Assembly: GCF_011044255.1 (NCBI RefSeq)
Contig: NZ_CP049107.1
Location: 3,903,001-3,967,000, forward strand
Reading direction: 5' to 3'
Source: Rhizorhabdus phycosphaerae
Lineage (GTDB): Bacteria; Pseudomonadota; Alphaproteobacteria; Sphingomonadales; Sphingomonadaceae
DNA length: 64,000 bases
A program made the position numbers and the translations under genes. Below, piece by piece: positions 38,244 through 48,409 of this stretch (positions within the stretch are counted from its first letter, which is position 1; each line of letters starts with the position of its first letter). The notes under the pieces are model-generated. The model made no database searches and was not told where the DNA came from. It saw only the letters and a program-made list of their open reading frames with translations.

Positions 38244-39611
38244 ATGGCATCCGCAGCCGAACAGATGGCCGCCAACATCAATCTTGGCCAGTTCGCCAAA
38301 GCCACCGAGCTCAAGAAGCGCCTGTGGTTCACCCTCGGTGCGTTGATCATTTTCCGGTTGCTGAGCCACGTGCCGCTGCCCGGCCTCGATCCGCGCGCCC
38401 TGCAGACGCTGTTCGACACGACCCGGGGCGGCGTCCTTGATTTCTTCAACGCCTTTTCGGGCGGTGCGCTCACCCGCATGTCGCTGATCGCGCTCGGCGT
38501 GATGCCGTACATCACCGCCTCGATCGTCGTGCAGCTCGCAACCTCGCTGTCGCCTTCGCTCGGCGCGCTCAAGAAGGAAGGCGAAAGCGGACGCAAGAAG
38601 CTCAACCAGTTCACCCGTTACGGAACGGTCCTGCTGACCGCGATCCAGGGCTATTTCATCGCGGTCGGTCTCGAGAGCTGGGGCGCCAGTGCGGGTTCCG
38701 AAGCGGTGGTGATCGACCCCTATCTCTTCCGGGTGACGACGGTCGTATCGCTGATCGGCGGGACGATGTTCCTGATGTGGCTGGGTGAGCAGATCACGAG
38801 CCGCGGCATCGGTAACGGCATTTCGCTGATCATCATGGCAGGTATCGTGTCGCAGCTGCCGACCGCACTCGCCAATCTCTTCGAGGGCGGTCGCACCGGC
38901 TCGGTGTCGCCGATCTTCATTCTGGCGGCCGTCGGCGGGGTGATCCTGCTGGTCGCCGGTATCGTCTTCATGGAGCGTGCGCAGCGCCGCGTCCTGATCC
39001 AGTATCCGAAGCGTCAGACCCAGCGCGGCGTGATGCAGGCGGACAAGAGCCACCTGCCGCTGAAGATCAACACGGCGAACGTGATTCCGCCGATCTTCGC
39101 TTCCTCGCTGCTGCTCATGCCGCTGACGATCAGCCAGTTCGCGGGCCAGAAGACCGCCGGTGAGAGCATGTGGGGCGATTTCGTGATCGGCCTGAACCAA
39201 TATCTGCATCACGGCACGCCGCTCTACATGGCGCTTTATGCGCTGGGCATCATCTTCTTCTGCTTCTTCTACACAGCAGTCGTGTTCAATCCGGAAGAGA
39301 CGGCCGACAATCTGAAGCGGCATGGCGGCTTCATCCCGGGCATCCGTCCTGGCAAGAACACGGCCGACTATCTCGACTATGTGCTGACCCGCATCACCGT
39401 GATCGGTGCCGCCTATCTGACCTTCATCTGCCTGGTGCCCGAATATGTCACCGCGCAATATGGTCTGGGCGTGGCGCTGGGCGGGACCAGCCTGCTGATC
39501 GTGGTCAACGTGACGATCGATACCGTCACCCAGATCCAAAGCCATCTGCTCGCCCATCAATATGGCGACCTGATCAAGAAAGCCAAACTCAAGGGGGGAT
39601 ACCGCCGTTGA
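38244..39611 (+). CDS. secY: Preprotein translocase subunit SecY
   Basis: Channel of the Sec translocon in the inner membrane, 455 aa, ten TM helices. LLSHVPLPGLDPRAL, ALGVMPYITASIVVQL (plug region) and the C-terminal GFIPGIRPGKNTADYLDYVL are hallmarks. I chose ATG 38244; the frame is open from 38181 without family similarity. The stop overlaps the adk TTG start. Confidence 0.97.
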   Translation: MASAAEQMAANINLGQFAKATELKKRLWFTLGALIIFRLLSHVPLPGLDPRALQTLFDTTRGGVLDFFNAFSGGALTRMSLIALGVMPYITASIVVQLATSLSPSLGALKKEGESGRKKLNQFTRYGTVLLTAIQGYFIAVGLESWGASAGSEAVVIDPYLFRVTTVVSLIGGTMFLMWLGEQITSRGIGNGISLIIMAGIVSQLPTALANLFEGGRTGSVSPIFILAAVGGVILLVAGIVFMERAQRRVLIQYPKRQTQRGVMQADKSHLPLKINTANVIPPIFASSLLLMPLTISQFAGQKTAGESMWGDFVIGLNQYLHHGTPLYMALYALGIIFFCFFYTAVVFNPEETADNLKRHGGFIPGIRPGKNTADYLDYVLTRITVIGAAYLTFICLVPEYVTAQYGLGVALGGTSLLIVVNVTIDTVTQIQSHLLAHQYGDLIKKAKLKGGYRR

Positions 39612-40255
39612 ACATCATCCTGTTGGGACCGCCGGGAGCGGGGAAGGGGACGCAGGCGTCCAAGCTGGTCGCCGATCGCGGCATGGTCCAGCTGTCCACC
39701 GGCGACATGCTCCGGGCGGCGGTCAAGGCGGGTACGCCGATCGGCCTGAAGGCGAAGGCCGTCATGGAAGCCGGCGAGCTCGTCTCCGATGAGATCGTCT
39801 CCGGCCTGATCGGAGAGAAGCTGGACTCGATGGGTGCCGATGAAGGCGCCATCTTCGACGGCTATCCCCGCACCGAGGCGCAGGCCCATTCGCTGGACGA
39901 GATCCTCGCGAGCCGTGGTCGCAAGCTTGATCGGGTGATCGAGCTCGAGGTGAACGAGGACGCACTGGTCGAACGCATCACCGGTCGCTTCACCTGCGCC
40001 CAATGCGGCGAAGGCTATCATGACGTCTTCAAGCAGCCGAAGGTCGCGGACAGCTGCGACGTCTGCGGCAGCAGCGAGTTCAAGCGCCGTCCGGACGACA
40101 ATGAAGAAACCGTGCGGACGCGCATGGCCGAATATCGGGCCAAGACGGCACCTATCCTGCCGCTCTACGAAGCGCGCGGCCTGGTCCGGCGGGTCGACGG
40201 CATGGCGGACATGTCCACCGTGTCCGCGCAGATCGCGGCCATCTTGGACGCGTAA
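39608..40255 (+). CDS. adk: Adenylate kinase (long form, Cys4 lid)
   Basis: AMP + ATP to 2 ADP, cytoplasmic, 215 aa. P-loop LGPPGAGKGTQA, AMP site FDGYPRT, and a long lid with a CxxC...CxxC zinc-type pattern (CAQCG ... CDVCG). The start is TTG 39608, sharing TTGA with the secY stop; no ATG precedes the P-loop strand. A strong terminator follows. Confidence 0.97.
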   Translation: MNIILLGPPGAGKGTQASKLVADRGMVQLSTGDMLRAAVKAGTPIGLKAKAVMEAGELVSDEIVSGLIGEKLDSMGADEGAIFDGYPRTEAQAHSLDEILASRGRKLDRVIELEVNEDALVERITGRFTCAQCGEGYHDVFKQPKVADSCDVCGSSEFKRRPDDNEETVRTRMAEYRAKTAPILPLYEARGLVRRVDGMADMSTVSAQIAAILDA

Positions 40256-40315
40256 GCCTTTGGAGGAGGCGGGGGAGCGATCCCCCGCATCCCGTCTTCA
40301 CGGGCTAAAGGCGTG

Positions 40316-40346
40316 GCCGATCCGATACAGTCGGGTCGGCTTTTTT
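40316..40346 (+). terminator. Rho-independent terminator after adk
   Basis: A 10-bp stem GCCGATCCGA/TCGGGTCGGC with a 5-nt loop TACAG is followed by six T. It ends the spc transcript before the inserted gdhA block. Confidence 0.9.
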
Positions 40347-40413
40347 CGTTACGGACCCGGCGGGGCAATTCCCGACTATGGCCGGCCGATCAAATGGTGC
40401 ATGTTCTCAACGG

Positions 40414-40629
40414 ATGGAACAGCAACCCGTCAGGCGCAGAAGAAGGCGACGGCGCTCCACGAGGGCGCGGAACGAGTTCGTCGCATGGCTGACCTATTTC
40501 GGCGGCCTGCTCAATCGCGCCTATCACTGGGCCTTGCTGCTGTTCGTCATCTCGGTCATCCTGATTCTCGGGCTCGGCGCGCCTTTCATGCCGTTCGAGA
40601 AGCTCATGGGCGTCTGGGGCCACTGGTAG
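40414..40629 (+). CDS. Small basic membrane protein
   Basis: Hypothetical 71-aa protein. Residues 6-18 are almost all Arg, followed by one TM helix (LLLFVISVILILGLGAPF). A longer form from ATG 40378 (83 aa) is possible; neither start has a clear ribosome site. It lies between the adk terminator and gdhA. Function unknown; the positive-inside charge suggests the N-terminus faces the cytoplasm. Confidence 0.55.
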   Translation: MEQQPVRRRRRRRRSTRARNEFVAWLTYFGGLLNRAYHWALLLFVISVILILGLGAPFMPFEKLMGVWGHW

Positions 40630-40771
40630 CCCGCCGGCCGCGCAGACTTTGCACGGCTCCCTTCCGCAACGGAAAGTCCTTGCCCGTCGTCGGGATTCGC
40701 GGGATGCCTAGCGCTGCGGGCGCCGAGTCACGAGGGATGCTGCTCGGGCCCGGGGAGCAGGGGAAAATCTT

Positions 40772-42133
40772 ATGGCGGTTTCGGACCATGTCGATCTCTC
40801 GACGTTCATCGAGGGGGTGAAGAAGCGTAATCCCGGACAACCCGAGTTTGTCCAGGCGGTGACCGAGGTGGCACAGGACATCTATGAGTTCATCGAGGAC
40901 AAGGAAGAATATCACAAATATCAGATCCTTCGCCGCATCGCCGAGCCGGATCGGGTGATCAGCTTCCGCGTGTGCTGGGAGGACGACAACGGCAATATCC
41001 GCGTGCAGCGTGGGTGGCGCGTCCAGAACAACAATTCGATCGGGCCGTACAAGGGCGGCATCCGCTTCCACCCGTCGGTCACCGAGAGCGTTCTGAAGTT
41101 TCTCGCCTTCGAGCAGACCTTCAAGAATGCGCTGACCGGCCTGCCCATGGGCGGCGGCAAGGGCGGCGCCAATTTCAATCCGCGGGGCAAGAGCGCGAAT
41201 GAGGTGATGCGCTTCTGCCAGAGCTTCATGAACGAGCTCTATCGTCACATCGGCGCCGATGTGGACGTTCCGGCCGGCGACATCGGTGTCGGCGCGCGCG
41301 AGATCGGCTACATGTTCGGCCAGTATAAGCGCCTGACCAACGAGTTCACCGGCGTTCTGACCGGCAAGGGGCTCGAATATGGCGGTTCGCTGATCCGCAC
41401 CGAAGCCACCGGCTATGGCGCGGTCTATTTCCTGCACGAGATGCTGAAGACCAAGGGCAAGGATCTGGTCGGGCTTAATGCGGTGATCTCCGGCTCGGGC
41501 AATGTCGCGACCCATGCCGCCGAGAAGGTCAACCAGCTGGGTGGCAAGGTGCTGACCCTGTCAGACTCCGAGGGCTATATCTACGATCCCGAGGGCATCA
41601 CCCAGGACAAGGTCAACTGGATCAAGGAGCTCAAGAACAAGCGGCGCGGTCGCATCTCCGAATATGTGAAGGAGTTCAAGGGCGCGCAGTTCTTCGGCGA
41701 CGGCGCGCGGCCGTGGAGCGTTCCCTGCGACGTGGCCATTCCCTGCGCGACGCAGAATGAGCTGAACGAGACGGAGGCCGAGACGCTGGTTCGCAACGGC
41801 TGCTTCGCCGTGTCGGAAGGCGCCAACATGCCGACCACGCTCGAAGGCACGCATGTCTTCAAGAAGGCGAAGACGCTGTTCGCGCCGGGCAAGGCAGCCA
41901 ATGCCGGCGGTGTCGCGGTGTCCGGCCTCGAGATGAGCCAGAATTCGGCCCGTATCTCCTGGAAGGAAGACGAACTGCAGCGGCTGCTGCTCGACATCAT
42001 GCAGGGCATCCATTCGCGCTGCGTCGAATATGGCGGTACCGCAGGCAGCGACCATATCGACTACGTCAAGGGCGCCAATATCGCCGGCTTCAAGAAGGTC
42101 GCCGACGCGATGCTTGCCTACGGCGTCGTCTGA
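40772..42133 (+). CDS. gdhA: NADP-type glutamate dehydrogenase
   Basis: Reductive amination of 2-oxoglutarate to glutamate, cytoplasmic hexamer. It is 453 aa, the GdhA short form. The catalytic Lys lies in GLPMGGGKGGANFNPRGKS, and FVDVPAGDIGVGAREIGYMF-type (ADVDVPAGDIGVG) and VISGSGNVATHA (nucleotide fold) are present. AGGGGAAA lies before ATG 40772. The end overlaps the convergent acyltransferase by 16 bp. Confidence 0.95.
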   Translation: MAVSDHVDLSTFIEGVKKRNPGQPEFVQAVTEVAQDIYEFIEDKEEYHKYQILRRIAEPDRVISFRVCWEDDNGNIRVQRGWRVQNNNSIGPYKGGIRFHPSVTESVLKFLAFEQTFKNALTGLPMGGGKGGANFNPRGKSANEVMRFCQSFMNELYRHIGADVDVPAGDIGVGAREIGYMFGQYKRLTNEFTGVLTGKGLEYGGSLIRTEATGYGAVYFLHEMLKTKGKDLVGLNAVISGSGNVATHAAEKVNQLGGKVLTLSDSEGYIYDPEGITQDKVNWIKELKNKRRGRISEYVKEFKGAQFFGDGARPWSVPCDVAIPCATQNELNETEAETLVRNGCFAVSEGANMPTTLEGTHVFKKAKTLFAPGKAANAGGVAVSGLEMSQNSARISWKEDELQRLLLDIMQGIHSRCVEYGGTAGSDHIDYVKGANIAGFKKVADAMLAYGVV

Positions 42134-43293
42134 GTCCTTTCGCATTCGGTCGGGGAGGGCGCCTGCTCGGTGGCGAGCGGGCGCCCTTCTTCGTTCGCGG
42201 TCCGGATCCGGGCGCGCCGCCCACGGCACACGAAATGGCGCTCGACCAGCCACCAGCTCGCAACCCCCGCAGCGAGCGAGAGCAGCGCTGATGCCAGCAT
42301 GAAGAGCGGGAAGGGGAGCGCGGTCCTGGCGATCAGCATCTGCTGAATGACGAAGGCATAGAGATAGACGCCATAGGAGAAGTCGCCGAAGCGGGCGGCG
42401 CCACCAAGCCGAATATGCGGGTGATAAGCCAGCCAGAACAGGCCATAGGCCAGCGTAGGGGTTCCGAGCAGGTGGGATCCGACGATGCCCCAGGGGCCGT
42501 GGCCACCAAGATGGAAGCACAGCAGGCTGGCGCCGGCCAGGCCCGAGAGCAGCAAGCCCGACCGGAGCAGCCGGTCGCGGAAATGATAGGCGATCATCCC
42601 GGCCAGGAAATTGGGTAGCACCTTCAGCCAGAGATAGGGCCAGCCGATGAGCGCGGCGATCGACGGAGGGCCGCCGGGCTTGCGCCCCGTGAGATCGGCC
42701 CAGCACCAGAGGATCACGACCGCAAGGTAGATCAGCGGCAGGGCCGGCCGCAGATATCGCCGTAACGACAGGGTGAGCAGCGCCAGGCCGACATAGCAGA
42801 GCGCTTCGAAACGGATGCTCCACAGCGATCCGTTGATCTGCGCGACGGGATTGTCCCGGAACAGCTCCGGCAGCGGGAAATGGTTGCCCAGCAGCAGATT
42901 GCCCCAGAGTGTGTTCCACACGTCCGCCGCCGTCAGCGCAAAGCCTGCCGGTGCGAAGATCGGGGTGACCAGAAAGGCGCAGATCGAGGTCGCCACGAGA
43001 TAGGCCGGATAGATGCGCCGGATGCGCCGGGACGCGAAGCGGCGAAGCGAAGAGGCCTTGTCGAAGCTTCGCGCGACCAGAAAGCCGCTGATGACGAAGA
43101 ACGCCCAGACCCCGAGGTTGCCGGCATTGTAATGGCCGTTGGTGAGGCGCGACAGCGGCTCGCCATCTTCGCTGCCGAAGCGTAGCGCGTAGCTGTGCGA
43201 GAACAGGACGAGAAACGCCATGGCGAGGCGGATCGCGTCGAAGTTGTTCCGGTCGAGCGCATCTTCCGACGATGGTATCAACATCTTGTCCAT
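42118..43293 (-). CDS. Acyltransferase 3 family membrane protein
   Basis: 391-aa O-acyltransferase of the OafA/NolL type, ~10 TM helices. FLVLFSHSYAL has the conserved His near the N-terminus, and GVWAFFVISGFLVARSFD and RRIRRIYPAYL follow. Such enzymes acylate surface polysaccharides or lipids; the acceptor here is unknown. It is convergent with gdhA and divergent from rpsM. Confidence 0.9.
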   Translation of the reverse strand: MDKMLIPSSEDALDRNNFDAIRLAMAFLVLFSHSYALRFGSEDGEPLSRLTNGHYNAGNLGVWAFFVISGFLVARSFDKASSLRRFASRRIRRIYPAYLVATSICAFLVTPIFAPAGFALTAADVWNTLWGNLLLGNHFPLPELFRDNPVAQINGSLWSIRFEALCYVGLALLTLSLRRYLRPALPLIYLAVVILWCWADLTGRKPGGPPSIAALIGWPYLWLKVLPNFLAGMIAYHFRDRLLRSGLLLSGLAGASLLCFHLGGHGPWGIVGSHLLGTPTLAYGLFWLAYHPHIRLGGAARFGDFSYGVYLYAFVIQQMLIARTALPFPLFMLASALLSLAAGVASWWLVERHFVCRGRRARIRTANEEGRPLATEQAPSPTECERTQTTP

Positions 43294-43396
43294 CGTTCCG
43301 AACGGTCCCCCGCGTAAGCCGCCGCCTGCCCTTGCCGGGCATCGTAAGGGGATGCACGGCTCAAGCTACTGCTCTTGTAGAATCGGCATCGCCCGG

Positions 43397-43425
43397 TTGA
43401 CAGGCCGAAGACTCGTCTTTAGTGA
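43397..43425 (+). promoter_or_regulatory. Candidate promoter of the alpha (rpsM) operon
   Basis: TTGACA (43397-43402), a 17-bp spacer and TAGTGA (43420-43425) lie 145 bp before rpsM. The -35 is consensus and the -10 moderate. A separate promoter is expected, because adk is followed by a terminator. Confidence 0.55.
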
Positions 43426-43569
43426 CGCTCGCTCCCAGACCGTTCCGCCCGGTACCGCTTCGCGCGTGTGCCGTGCGTTCTGCGTTGTGGGAGGCGGCCC
43501 CGGTCCGACGGGGAGAGCGTCGAGATGGGGCGGATTGCCAGCCGCCCCGTGGAGCAGGAGAATAGCACA

Positions 43570-43938
43570 GTGGCACGTATTGCGGGTGTCAATATCCCGA
43601 CCAACAAGCGCGTCGAAATCGCGCTGACCTACATTCACGGCATTGGTCCGGCCAAAGCCAAGGAAATCACCGCCAAGCTCGGCATCGAGCCGCAGCGTCG
43701 CGTGCAGGACCTGAGCGATCAGGAAGTGCTGCAGATCCGTGAAGCGATCGACGCCAGCTACACCGTGGAAGGCGATCTTCGTCGCCAGGTGGCGATGAAC
43801 ATCAAGCGTCTGATGGACCTGGCCTGCTATCGCGGCCTCCGTCACCGCAAGGGTCTTCCGGTCCGCGGCCAGCGCACGCATACCAATGCGCGCACCCGCA
43901 AGGGCAAGGCCAAGCCGATCGCTGGCAAGAAGAAGTAA
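43570..43938 (+). CDS. rpsM: 30S ribosomal protein S13
   Basis: 122-aa head protein. [19 protein letters not shown] and the basic tail [20 protein letters not shown] are canonical. The start is GTG 43570 with CAGGAG upstream; the frame extends to 43468 but without similarity. First gene of the alpha operon. Confidence 0.97.
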   Translation: MARIAGVNIPTNKRVEIALTYIHGIGPAKAKEITAKLGIEPQRRVQDLSDQEVLQIREAIDASYTVEGDLRRQVAMNIKRLMDLACYRGLRHRKGLPVRGQRTHTNARTRKGKAKPIAGKKK

Positions 43939-44000
43939 TGGGCTTGAGTGCCGGGCCATCTGGCTACGGCGCTCGCTCCTTCATGTAGGAAACGGATAAC

Positions 44001-44390
44001 ATGGCACGTGAACCTCAGCGCATTCGCCGTCGCGAGCGCAAGAACATCACCGCCGGCGTCGCGCATGTGAACGCCAGCTTCAACAACACGATGATCACCA
44101 TCACCGATGCACAGGGCAATGCGATTGCCTGGTCGTCGGCGGGCATGATGGGCTTCAAGGGCAGCCGCAAGTCGACCCCTTACGCCGCGCAGGTCGCAGC
44201 GGAAGACGCGGGCAAGAAGGCTGCCGAGCACGGCGTCCGTACGCTCGAGGTTGAGGTCAAGGGCCCGGGTTCGGGCCGTGAGTCGGCGCTCCGCGCTCTT
44301 CAGGCGGTGGGTTTCCACATCACGTCGATCCGCGACGTTACGCCGATCCCGCACAACGGCGTTCGTCCGTCGAAGCGCCGCCGCGTCTGA
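44001..44390 (+). CDS. rpsK: 30S ribosomal protein S11
   Basis: 129-aa platform protein. [20 protein letters not shown] and [19 protein letters not shown] are conserved. AGGAAAC lies before ATG 44001. Confidence 0.98.
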   Translation: MAREPQRIRRRERKNITAGVAHVNASFNNTMITITDAQGNAIAWSSAGMMGFKGSRKSTPYAAQVAAEDAGKKAAEHGVRTLEVEVKGPGSGRESALRALQAVGFHITSIRDVTPIPHNGVRPSKRRRV

Positions 44391-44396
44391 TCCGGC

Positions 44397-44427
44397 GCGG
44401 AGGCTTCGGCCTCCGCTCTCCGTCTTT
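44397..44427 (+). terminator. UUCG hairpin between rpsK and rpoA
   Basis: An 8-bp stem GCGGAGGC/GCCTCCGC closes a UUCG loop (44397-44416), and CTCTCCGTCTTTT follows. It may be a partial terminator that lowers rpoA expression relative to ribosomal genes. Confidence 0.55.
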
Positions 44428-44474
44428 TCCGGCAGGCTGCCTTCCGTCGCCTGCCATACCCCGAGGGGAACACA

Positions 44475-45536
44475 GTGGCTGTCAACGCAAAGAACTGGCA
44501 GGAACTCAAGAAGCCGAACGGCCTCGAAAAGAAGTCGGGCGGCGACGGCAAGCGTAAGGCGACCTTCGTTGCCGAGCCGCTGGAGCGTGGCTTTGGCCTG
44601 ACGCTTGGCAACTCGCTGCGTCGCGTGCTGCTGTCTTCGCTCCAGGGCGCAGCGGTTACGTCGATCAAGATCGAGAACGTGCTGCACGAGTTCTCGAGCC
44701 TGGCTGGCGTTCGCGAGGACGTCACCGACATCGTTCTCAACGTCAAGCAGATCGCGCTGCGGATGCAGGGTGACGGCGCCCGCCGCCTCCAGCTCTCCGC
44801 GACCGGCCCGGCCGAAGTGACGGCGGGGATGATCGCGACCCCGGGCGACATCGAGGTGATGAACCCCGAGCTGGTCATCTGCCATCTCGACGACGGCGCC
44901 ACGCTCAACATGGAGCTGACCGCCGACATCGGTAAGGGCTATGTCACTGCGGCGGCGAACCGTCCGGTCGACGCCCCGATTGGCCTGATCCCGGTCGACG
45001 CGCTCTACTCGCCGGTCCGCCAGGTGGCGTACAAGGTCGAGAACACCCGCGTCGGGCAGGAGCTGGACTATGACAAGCTTACGCTGACCATCGAGACCGA
45101 CGGCACCGTGACCCCGGAAGACGCGCTGGCCTATTCGGCACGCATCCTCCAGGACCAGCTGCAGCTGTTCGTCCACTTCGACGACGGCATGGCGATCACC
45201 GCTCCGGCAACCGGCGGCAGCACCGCCGGCAGCACCGCGGGCGAGCCCGAGGGCGACGCGAACCAGCTCAACCGTTACCTTCTCAAGAAGGTGGACGAGC
45301 TCGAGCTCAGCGTCCGTTCGGCCAACTGCCTCAAGAACGACAACATCATCTACATCGGCGATCTGGTCCAGAAGACCGAGGCCGAGATGCTGCGCACGCC
45401 GAATTTCGGCCGCAAGTCGCTCAACGAGATCAAGGAAGTCCTCGCGTCGATGGGGCTCCGCCTGGGCATGGAAATCCCGGGCTGGCCGCCTGAGAATATC
45501 GAGGAAATGGCCAAGAAGCTCGAACAGGAATTCTGA
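44475..45536 (+). CDS. rpoA: RNA polymerase alpha subunit
   Basis: 353 aa, GTG start. The N-terminal assembly domain has [21 protein letters not shown] Gly/Ser/Thr linker follows (about 240-265), then the C-terminal DNA- and activator-binding domain with [17 protein letters not shown]. The length is slightly above E. coli (329 aa). Confidence 0.98.
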   Translation: MAVNAKNWQELKKPNGLEKKSGGDGKRKATFVAEPLERGFGLTLGNSLRRVLLSSLQGAAVTSIKIENVLHEFSSLAGVREDVTDIVLNVKQIALRMQGDGARRLQLSATGPAEVTAGMIATPGDIEVMNPELVICHLDDGATLNMELTADIGKGYVTAAANRPVDAPIGLIPVDALYSPVRQVAYKVENTRVGQELDYDKLTLTIETDGTVTPEDALAYSARILQDQLQLFVHFDDGMAITAPATGGSTAGSTAGEPEGDANQLNRYLLKKVDELELSVRSANCLKNDNIIYIGDLVQKTEAEMLRTPNFGRKSLNEIKEVLASMGLRLGMEIPGWPPENIEEMAKKLEQEF

Positions 45537-45541
45537 CGCTT

Positions 45542-45561
45542 TGGGGAGGGAGACCTCCCCA
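45542..45561 (+). other. Hairpin between rpoA and rplQ
   Basis: TGGGGAGG pairs with CCTCCCCA around a GAGA (GNRA) loop, 5 nt after the rpoA stop. No U-run follows, so it is more likely an mRNA stability element than a terminator. Confidence 0.45.
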
Positions 45562-45655
45562 TTTCGTCATGAAGGGGTGAGGGGCGGCGCCCTTGGAAAT
45601 TGCCGCCTGGCTTGGGGTACCTTGAACGGCCCCCTGACAAACGAAGGAAAATATC

Positions 45656-46078
45656 ATGCGCCATCGCGTAGGCGGTCGTAAGCTTCAGCGGACCGGATCG
45701 CATCGTCTCGCCCTGTTCCGCAACCAGTCGGCGGCCCTGATCAAGCATGAGCAGATCATGACCACCCTCGCCAAGGCGAAGGAGCTTCGCCCCTATGTCG
45801 AGAAGCTGGTCACGCTGGCGAAGAAGGGTGGCCTCGCCAACCGTCGTCTCGCCCATGCCCGTCTTCAGGACGACGCGCAGCTGAAGAAGCTGTTCGACGT
45901 TCTGGCCGAGCGTTATGCGTCGCGCAACGGCGGCTATACCCGCATCATCAAGGCCGGCATCCGTGCTTCGGACGCGGCCCCGATGGCGATCATCGAGTTC
46001 GTCGATCGTGACGTTTCCGCCAAGGGCCAGGACTCCGGTCCGGTTGTCGGCGACGACGACATGGCCGACGCGGCCTGA
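45656..46078 (+). CDS. rplQ: 50S ribosomal protein L17
   Basis: 140-aa tunnel-exit protein. [20 protein letters not shown] and [20 protein letters not shown] are typical. Last gene of the alpha operon, closed by a strong terminator. Confidence 0.98.
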   Translation: MRHRVGGRKLQRTGSHRLALFRNQSAALIKHEQIMTTLAKAKELRPYVEKLVTLAKKGGLANRRLAHARLQDDAQLKKLFDVLAERYASRNGGYTRIIKAGIRASDAAPMAIIEFVDRDVSAKGQDSGPVVGDDDMADAA

Positions 46079-46124
46079 TCCTGGGCGGTTTCCCCCGGGA
46101 AGCCGAACATATCGCATTGAAAAG

Positions 46125-46160
46125 AGAGCCGCGGGCGTTACGCTCGCGGCTCTTTTTCTT
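46125..46160 (+). terminator. Rho-independent terminator after rplQ
   Basis: A 13-bp stem AGAGCCGCGGGCG/CGCTCGCGGCTCT (one G-U) with a 3-nt loop TTA is followed by TTTTCTT. It closes the alpha operon. Confidence 0.92.
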
Positions 46161-46184
46161 TGTGTGCGGAGAGGGCGTTTCCGG

Positions 46185-48329
46185 ATGGTGTCGAGGATCG
46201 TGCGGGCGTCGCTGGGTGCAGCGGGGCTCCTTCTCTGCCTGTCCGGACCAGCCCGTCTCGCCGCTGCGGAGCCCAGCGTGACCTATCCCGAAACGCGCAG
46301 CCAGCCGATCGTCGAGGAGATGTTCGGCGAACGGATCGCCGACCCCTATCGCTGGCTCGAGCGCGACGTCCGCACCGATTCCGAAGTGGCCGACTGGGTG
46401 GAGGCGCAGAACGCGACCACGCAGCGCTATCTCGGCTCGCTGAAGGGGCGCGATGCGCTGCGCGCCCGGCTGAAGCAGCTGTGGGACTATGAACGCAGCG
46501 GCGTGCCCCGCAAGCGCGGCGGCCGCTATTTCCACACCTATAATAGCGGCCTGCAGAACCAGTCGGTGCTGATGGTGCGCGACGATCTGAAGGCCAGCCC
46601 CAGGCTGTTGCTCGATCCCAATGGCTGGTCGAAGGACGGCGCCACCGCGCTCGACGAATGGCGGCCTTCCAATGACGGGCGCTTCGTCCTCTATTCGGTG
46701 CAGGACGGCGGCAGCGACTGGCGCACGCTGCGCGTGATCGATGCGACGAGCGGGCGGGTCCTGCCCGACGAGATACGCTGGGTGAAATTCTCGACGCTCG
46801 CCTGGGATGGTCGTGCCGAAGGCTTCTTCTATTCGCGCTTTCCCGAGCCGAAGCTGGCTGCCGCCTTCCAGCAGCTCAACCTGCACCACCAAATCTATTA
46901 TCATCGCCTCGGCACGCCGCAGTCCGAAGACCGGCTGATCTACGCCACGCGCAGCCGTCCGCGCCTGAACCATCATGCCGAGACGACGCAGGACGGCCGC
47001 TATCTGCTGATCACCTCGAGCGAGGGGACCGACGAGCGTTACGCACTGACGCTGTTCGACCTCTCCGACCCGGAGCTCAAGCCCCGCCGCCTCGTGCGCG
47101 GCTTCACCGATGAATGGGCGCTGGCGGGCAGCATCGGCGACAGGCTCTATTTTCGGACGAATTTTCAGGCGGCGCGCCAGCGCCTGGTGATGCTCGACGT
47201 CTCACAGACGCGCCCGCGCCCGGTCGAGGTCGTGCCGCAGGGCACCGACACGCTGGTCGGGGCGTCGCTCGTCGGCAGCCGGCTGATCCTCGCTTATCTC
47301 GGTGATGCGAAGACCGAGGCGGTGCTGTACGAACTCGACGGCCGCCCGGTCGGGCCGATCAAGCTCCCCGACATCGGCACCGGCGCGGGCTTTGGCGGGC
47401 GGGCAGGGGATCCGGAGACCTTCTTCAGCTTCTCCAGCTTCGCCACCCCCTCGACCATCTACCGCTTCGACACGTCGACCGGAAAGATGGAGCCGTTCAT
47501 CAAGCCGAGGCTCAGCTTCGATCCCGACGAGTTCGACGTCGACCAGAAATTCTTCCGCTCGCGCGACGGCACCGAGGTGCCGATGTTCGTCGCCCGTAAG
47601 AAGTCGACCCCGCCGGGCGCTCCAGCGCTGCTTTACGGCTATGGCGGCTTCAACGTGGCGATGACGCCGACCTTTTCACCGGCTGTGCTCGACTGGATGG
47701 AGATGGGCGGGGTTTATGCCGTCGCCAATCTTCGTGGCGGGGGCGAATATGGCAAGGCGTGGCACGATGCCGGGCGGCTCGACCGCAAGCAGAATGTGTT
47801 CGACGACTTCATCGCGGCGGGCGAATATCTGATCGCCAGCGGGATCAGCGCCAAGGGCAAGCTGGCGGCGATGGGCCGCTCCAATGGCGGGCTGCTCGTC
47901 GGCGCGGTTGTCAACCAGCGCCCCGACCTGTTCGCCGCCGCCAATCCGGCGGTGGGCGTGATGGACATGCTCCGCTTCACCAAATTCACCGCCGGCCGCT
48001 ACTGGATCGACGACTATGGCGATCCGGCCAAGGAAGAGGATTTCCACGTCCTGCGCGGCTACTCGCCCTATCACAATATCCGCGACGGCGTGGACTATCC
48101 CGCCATCCTCGTGACGACCGCCGACACCGATGATCGCGTCGTCCCCGGCCACAGCTTCAAATATGCGGCCGCGCTGCAGTCGGCCTCGATCGGCCCCCGC
48201 CCCCACCTGATCCGCATCGAAACCCGCGCCGGCCATGGCTCGGGCAAGCCGACCGACAAGGTGATCGACGAATATGCCGATCTGTGGGCGTTTCTCGGCC
48301 ATTGGACGGGGCTGAAGCTGCCGGAGTAG
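46185..48329 (+). CDS. Exported prolyl oligopeptidase (S9A)
   Basis: 714-aa serine peptidase cleaving after proline in short peptides. The signal peptide is about 1-27 (ends RLAAAEP), so it acts in the periplasm or outside. A seven-bladed propeller covers about 60-420; the alpha/beta hydrolase domain covers about 440-714. The catalytic triad is visible: Ser566 (GRSNGG), Asp649 (TDDRV), His684 (RAGHGSGK). The frame opens at 45915 inside rplQ, but ATG 46185 with GGAGAGGG upstream is the true start. Confidence 0.93.
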   Translation: MVSRIVRASLGAAGLLLCLSGPARLAAAEPSVTYPETRSQPIVEEMFGERIADPYRWLERDVRTDSEVADWVEAQNATTQRYLGSLKGRDALRARLKQLWDYERSGVPRKRGGRYFHTYNSGLQNQSVLMVRDDLKASPRLLLDPNGWSKDGATALDEWRPSNDGRFVLYSVQDGGSDWRTLRVIDATSGRVLPDEIRWVKFSTLAWDGRAEGFFYSRFPEPKLAAAFQQLNLHHQIYYHRLGTPQSEDRLIYATRSRPRLNHHAETTQDGRYLLITSSEGTDERYALTLFDLSDPELKPRRLVRGFTDEWALAGSIGDRLYFRTNFQAARQRLVMLDVSQTRPRPVEVVPQGTDTLVGASLVGSRLILAYLGDAKTEAVLYELDGRPVGPIKLPDIGTGAGFGGRAGDPETFFSFSSFATPSTIYRFDTSTGKMEPFIKPRLSFDPDEFDVDQKFFRSRDGTEVPMFVARKKSTPPGAPALLYGYGGFNVAMTPTFSPAVLDWMEMGGVYAVANLRGGGEYGKAWHDAGRLDRKQNVFDDFIAAGEYLIASGISAKGKLAAMGRSNGGLLVGAVVNQRPDLFAAANPAVGVMDMLRFTKFTAGRYWIDDYGDPAKEEDFHVLRGYSPYHNIRDGVDYPAILVTTADTDDRVVPGHSFKYAAALQSASIGPRPHLIRIETRAGHGSGKPTDKVIDEYADLWAFLGHWTGLKLPE

Positions 48330-48409
48330 GGTTGTTGTGAAGCGGATCGTCCTGAAGCGACCCCATAGCGGGCGTTGCGCGCCAAATTGATGCGCTGCAT
48401 ATTTCGAGC

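Noticed and set aside
37812-39560. Long antisense frame opposite rplO and secY
   Set aside because: Shadow of GC-rich coding sequence; low-complexity Asp/Gln/His composition and no motif.
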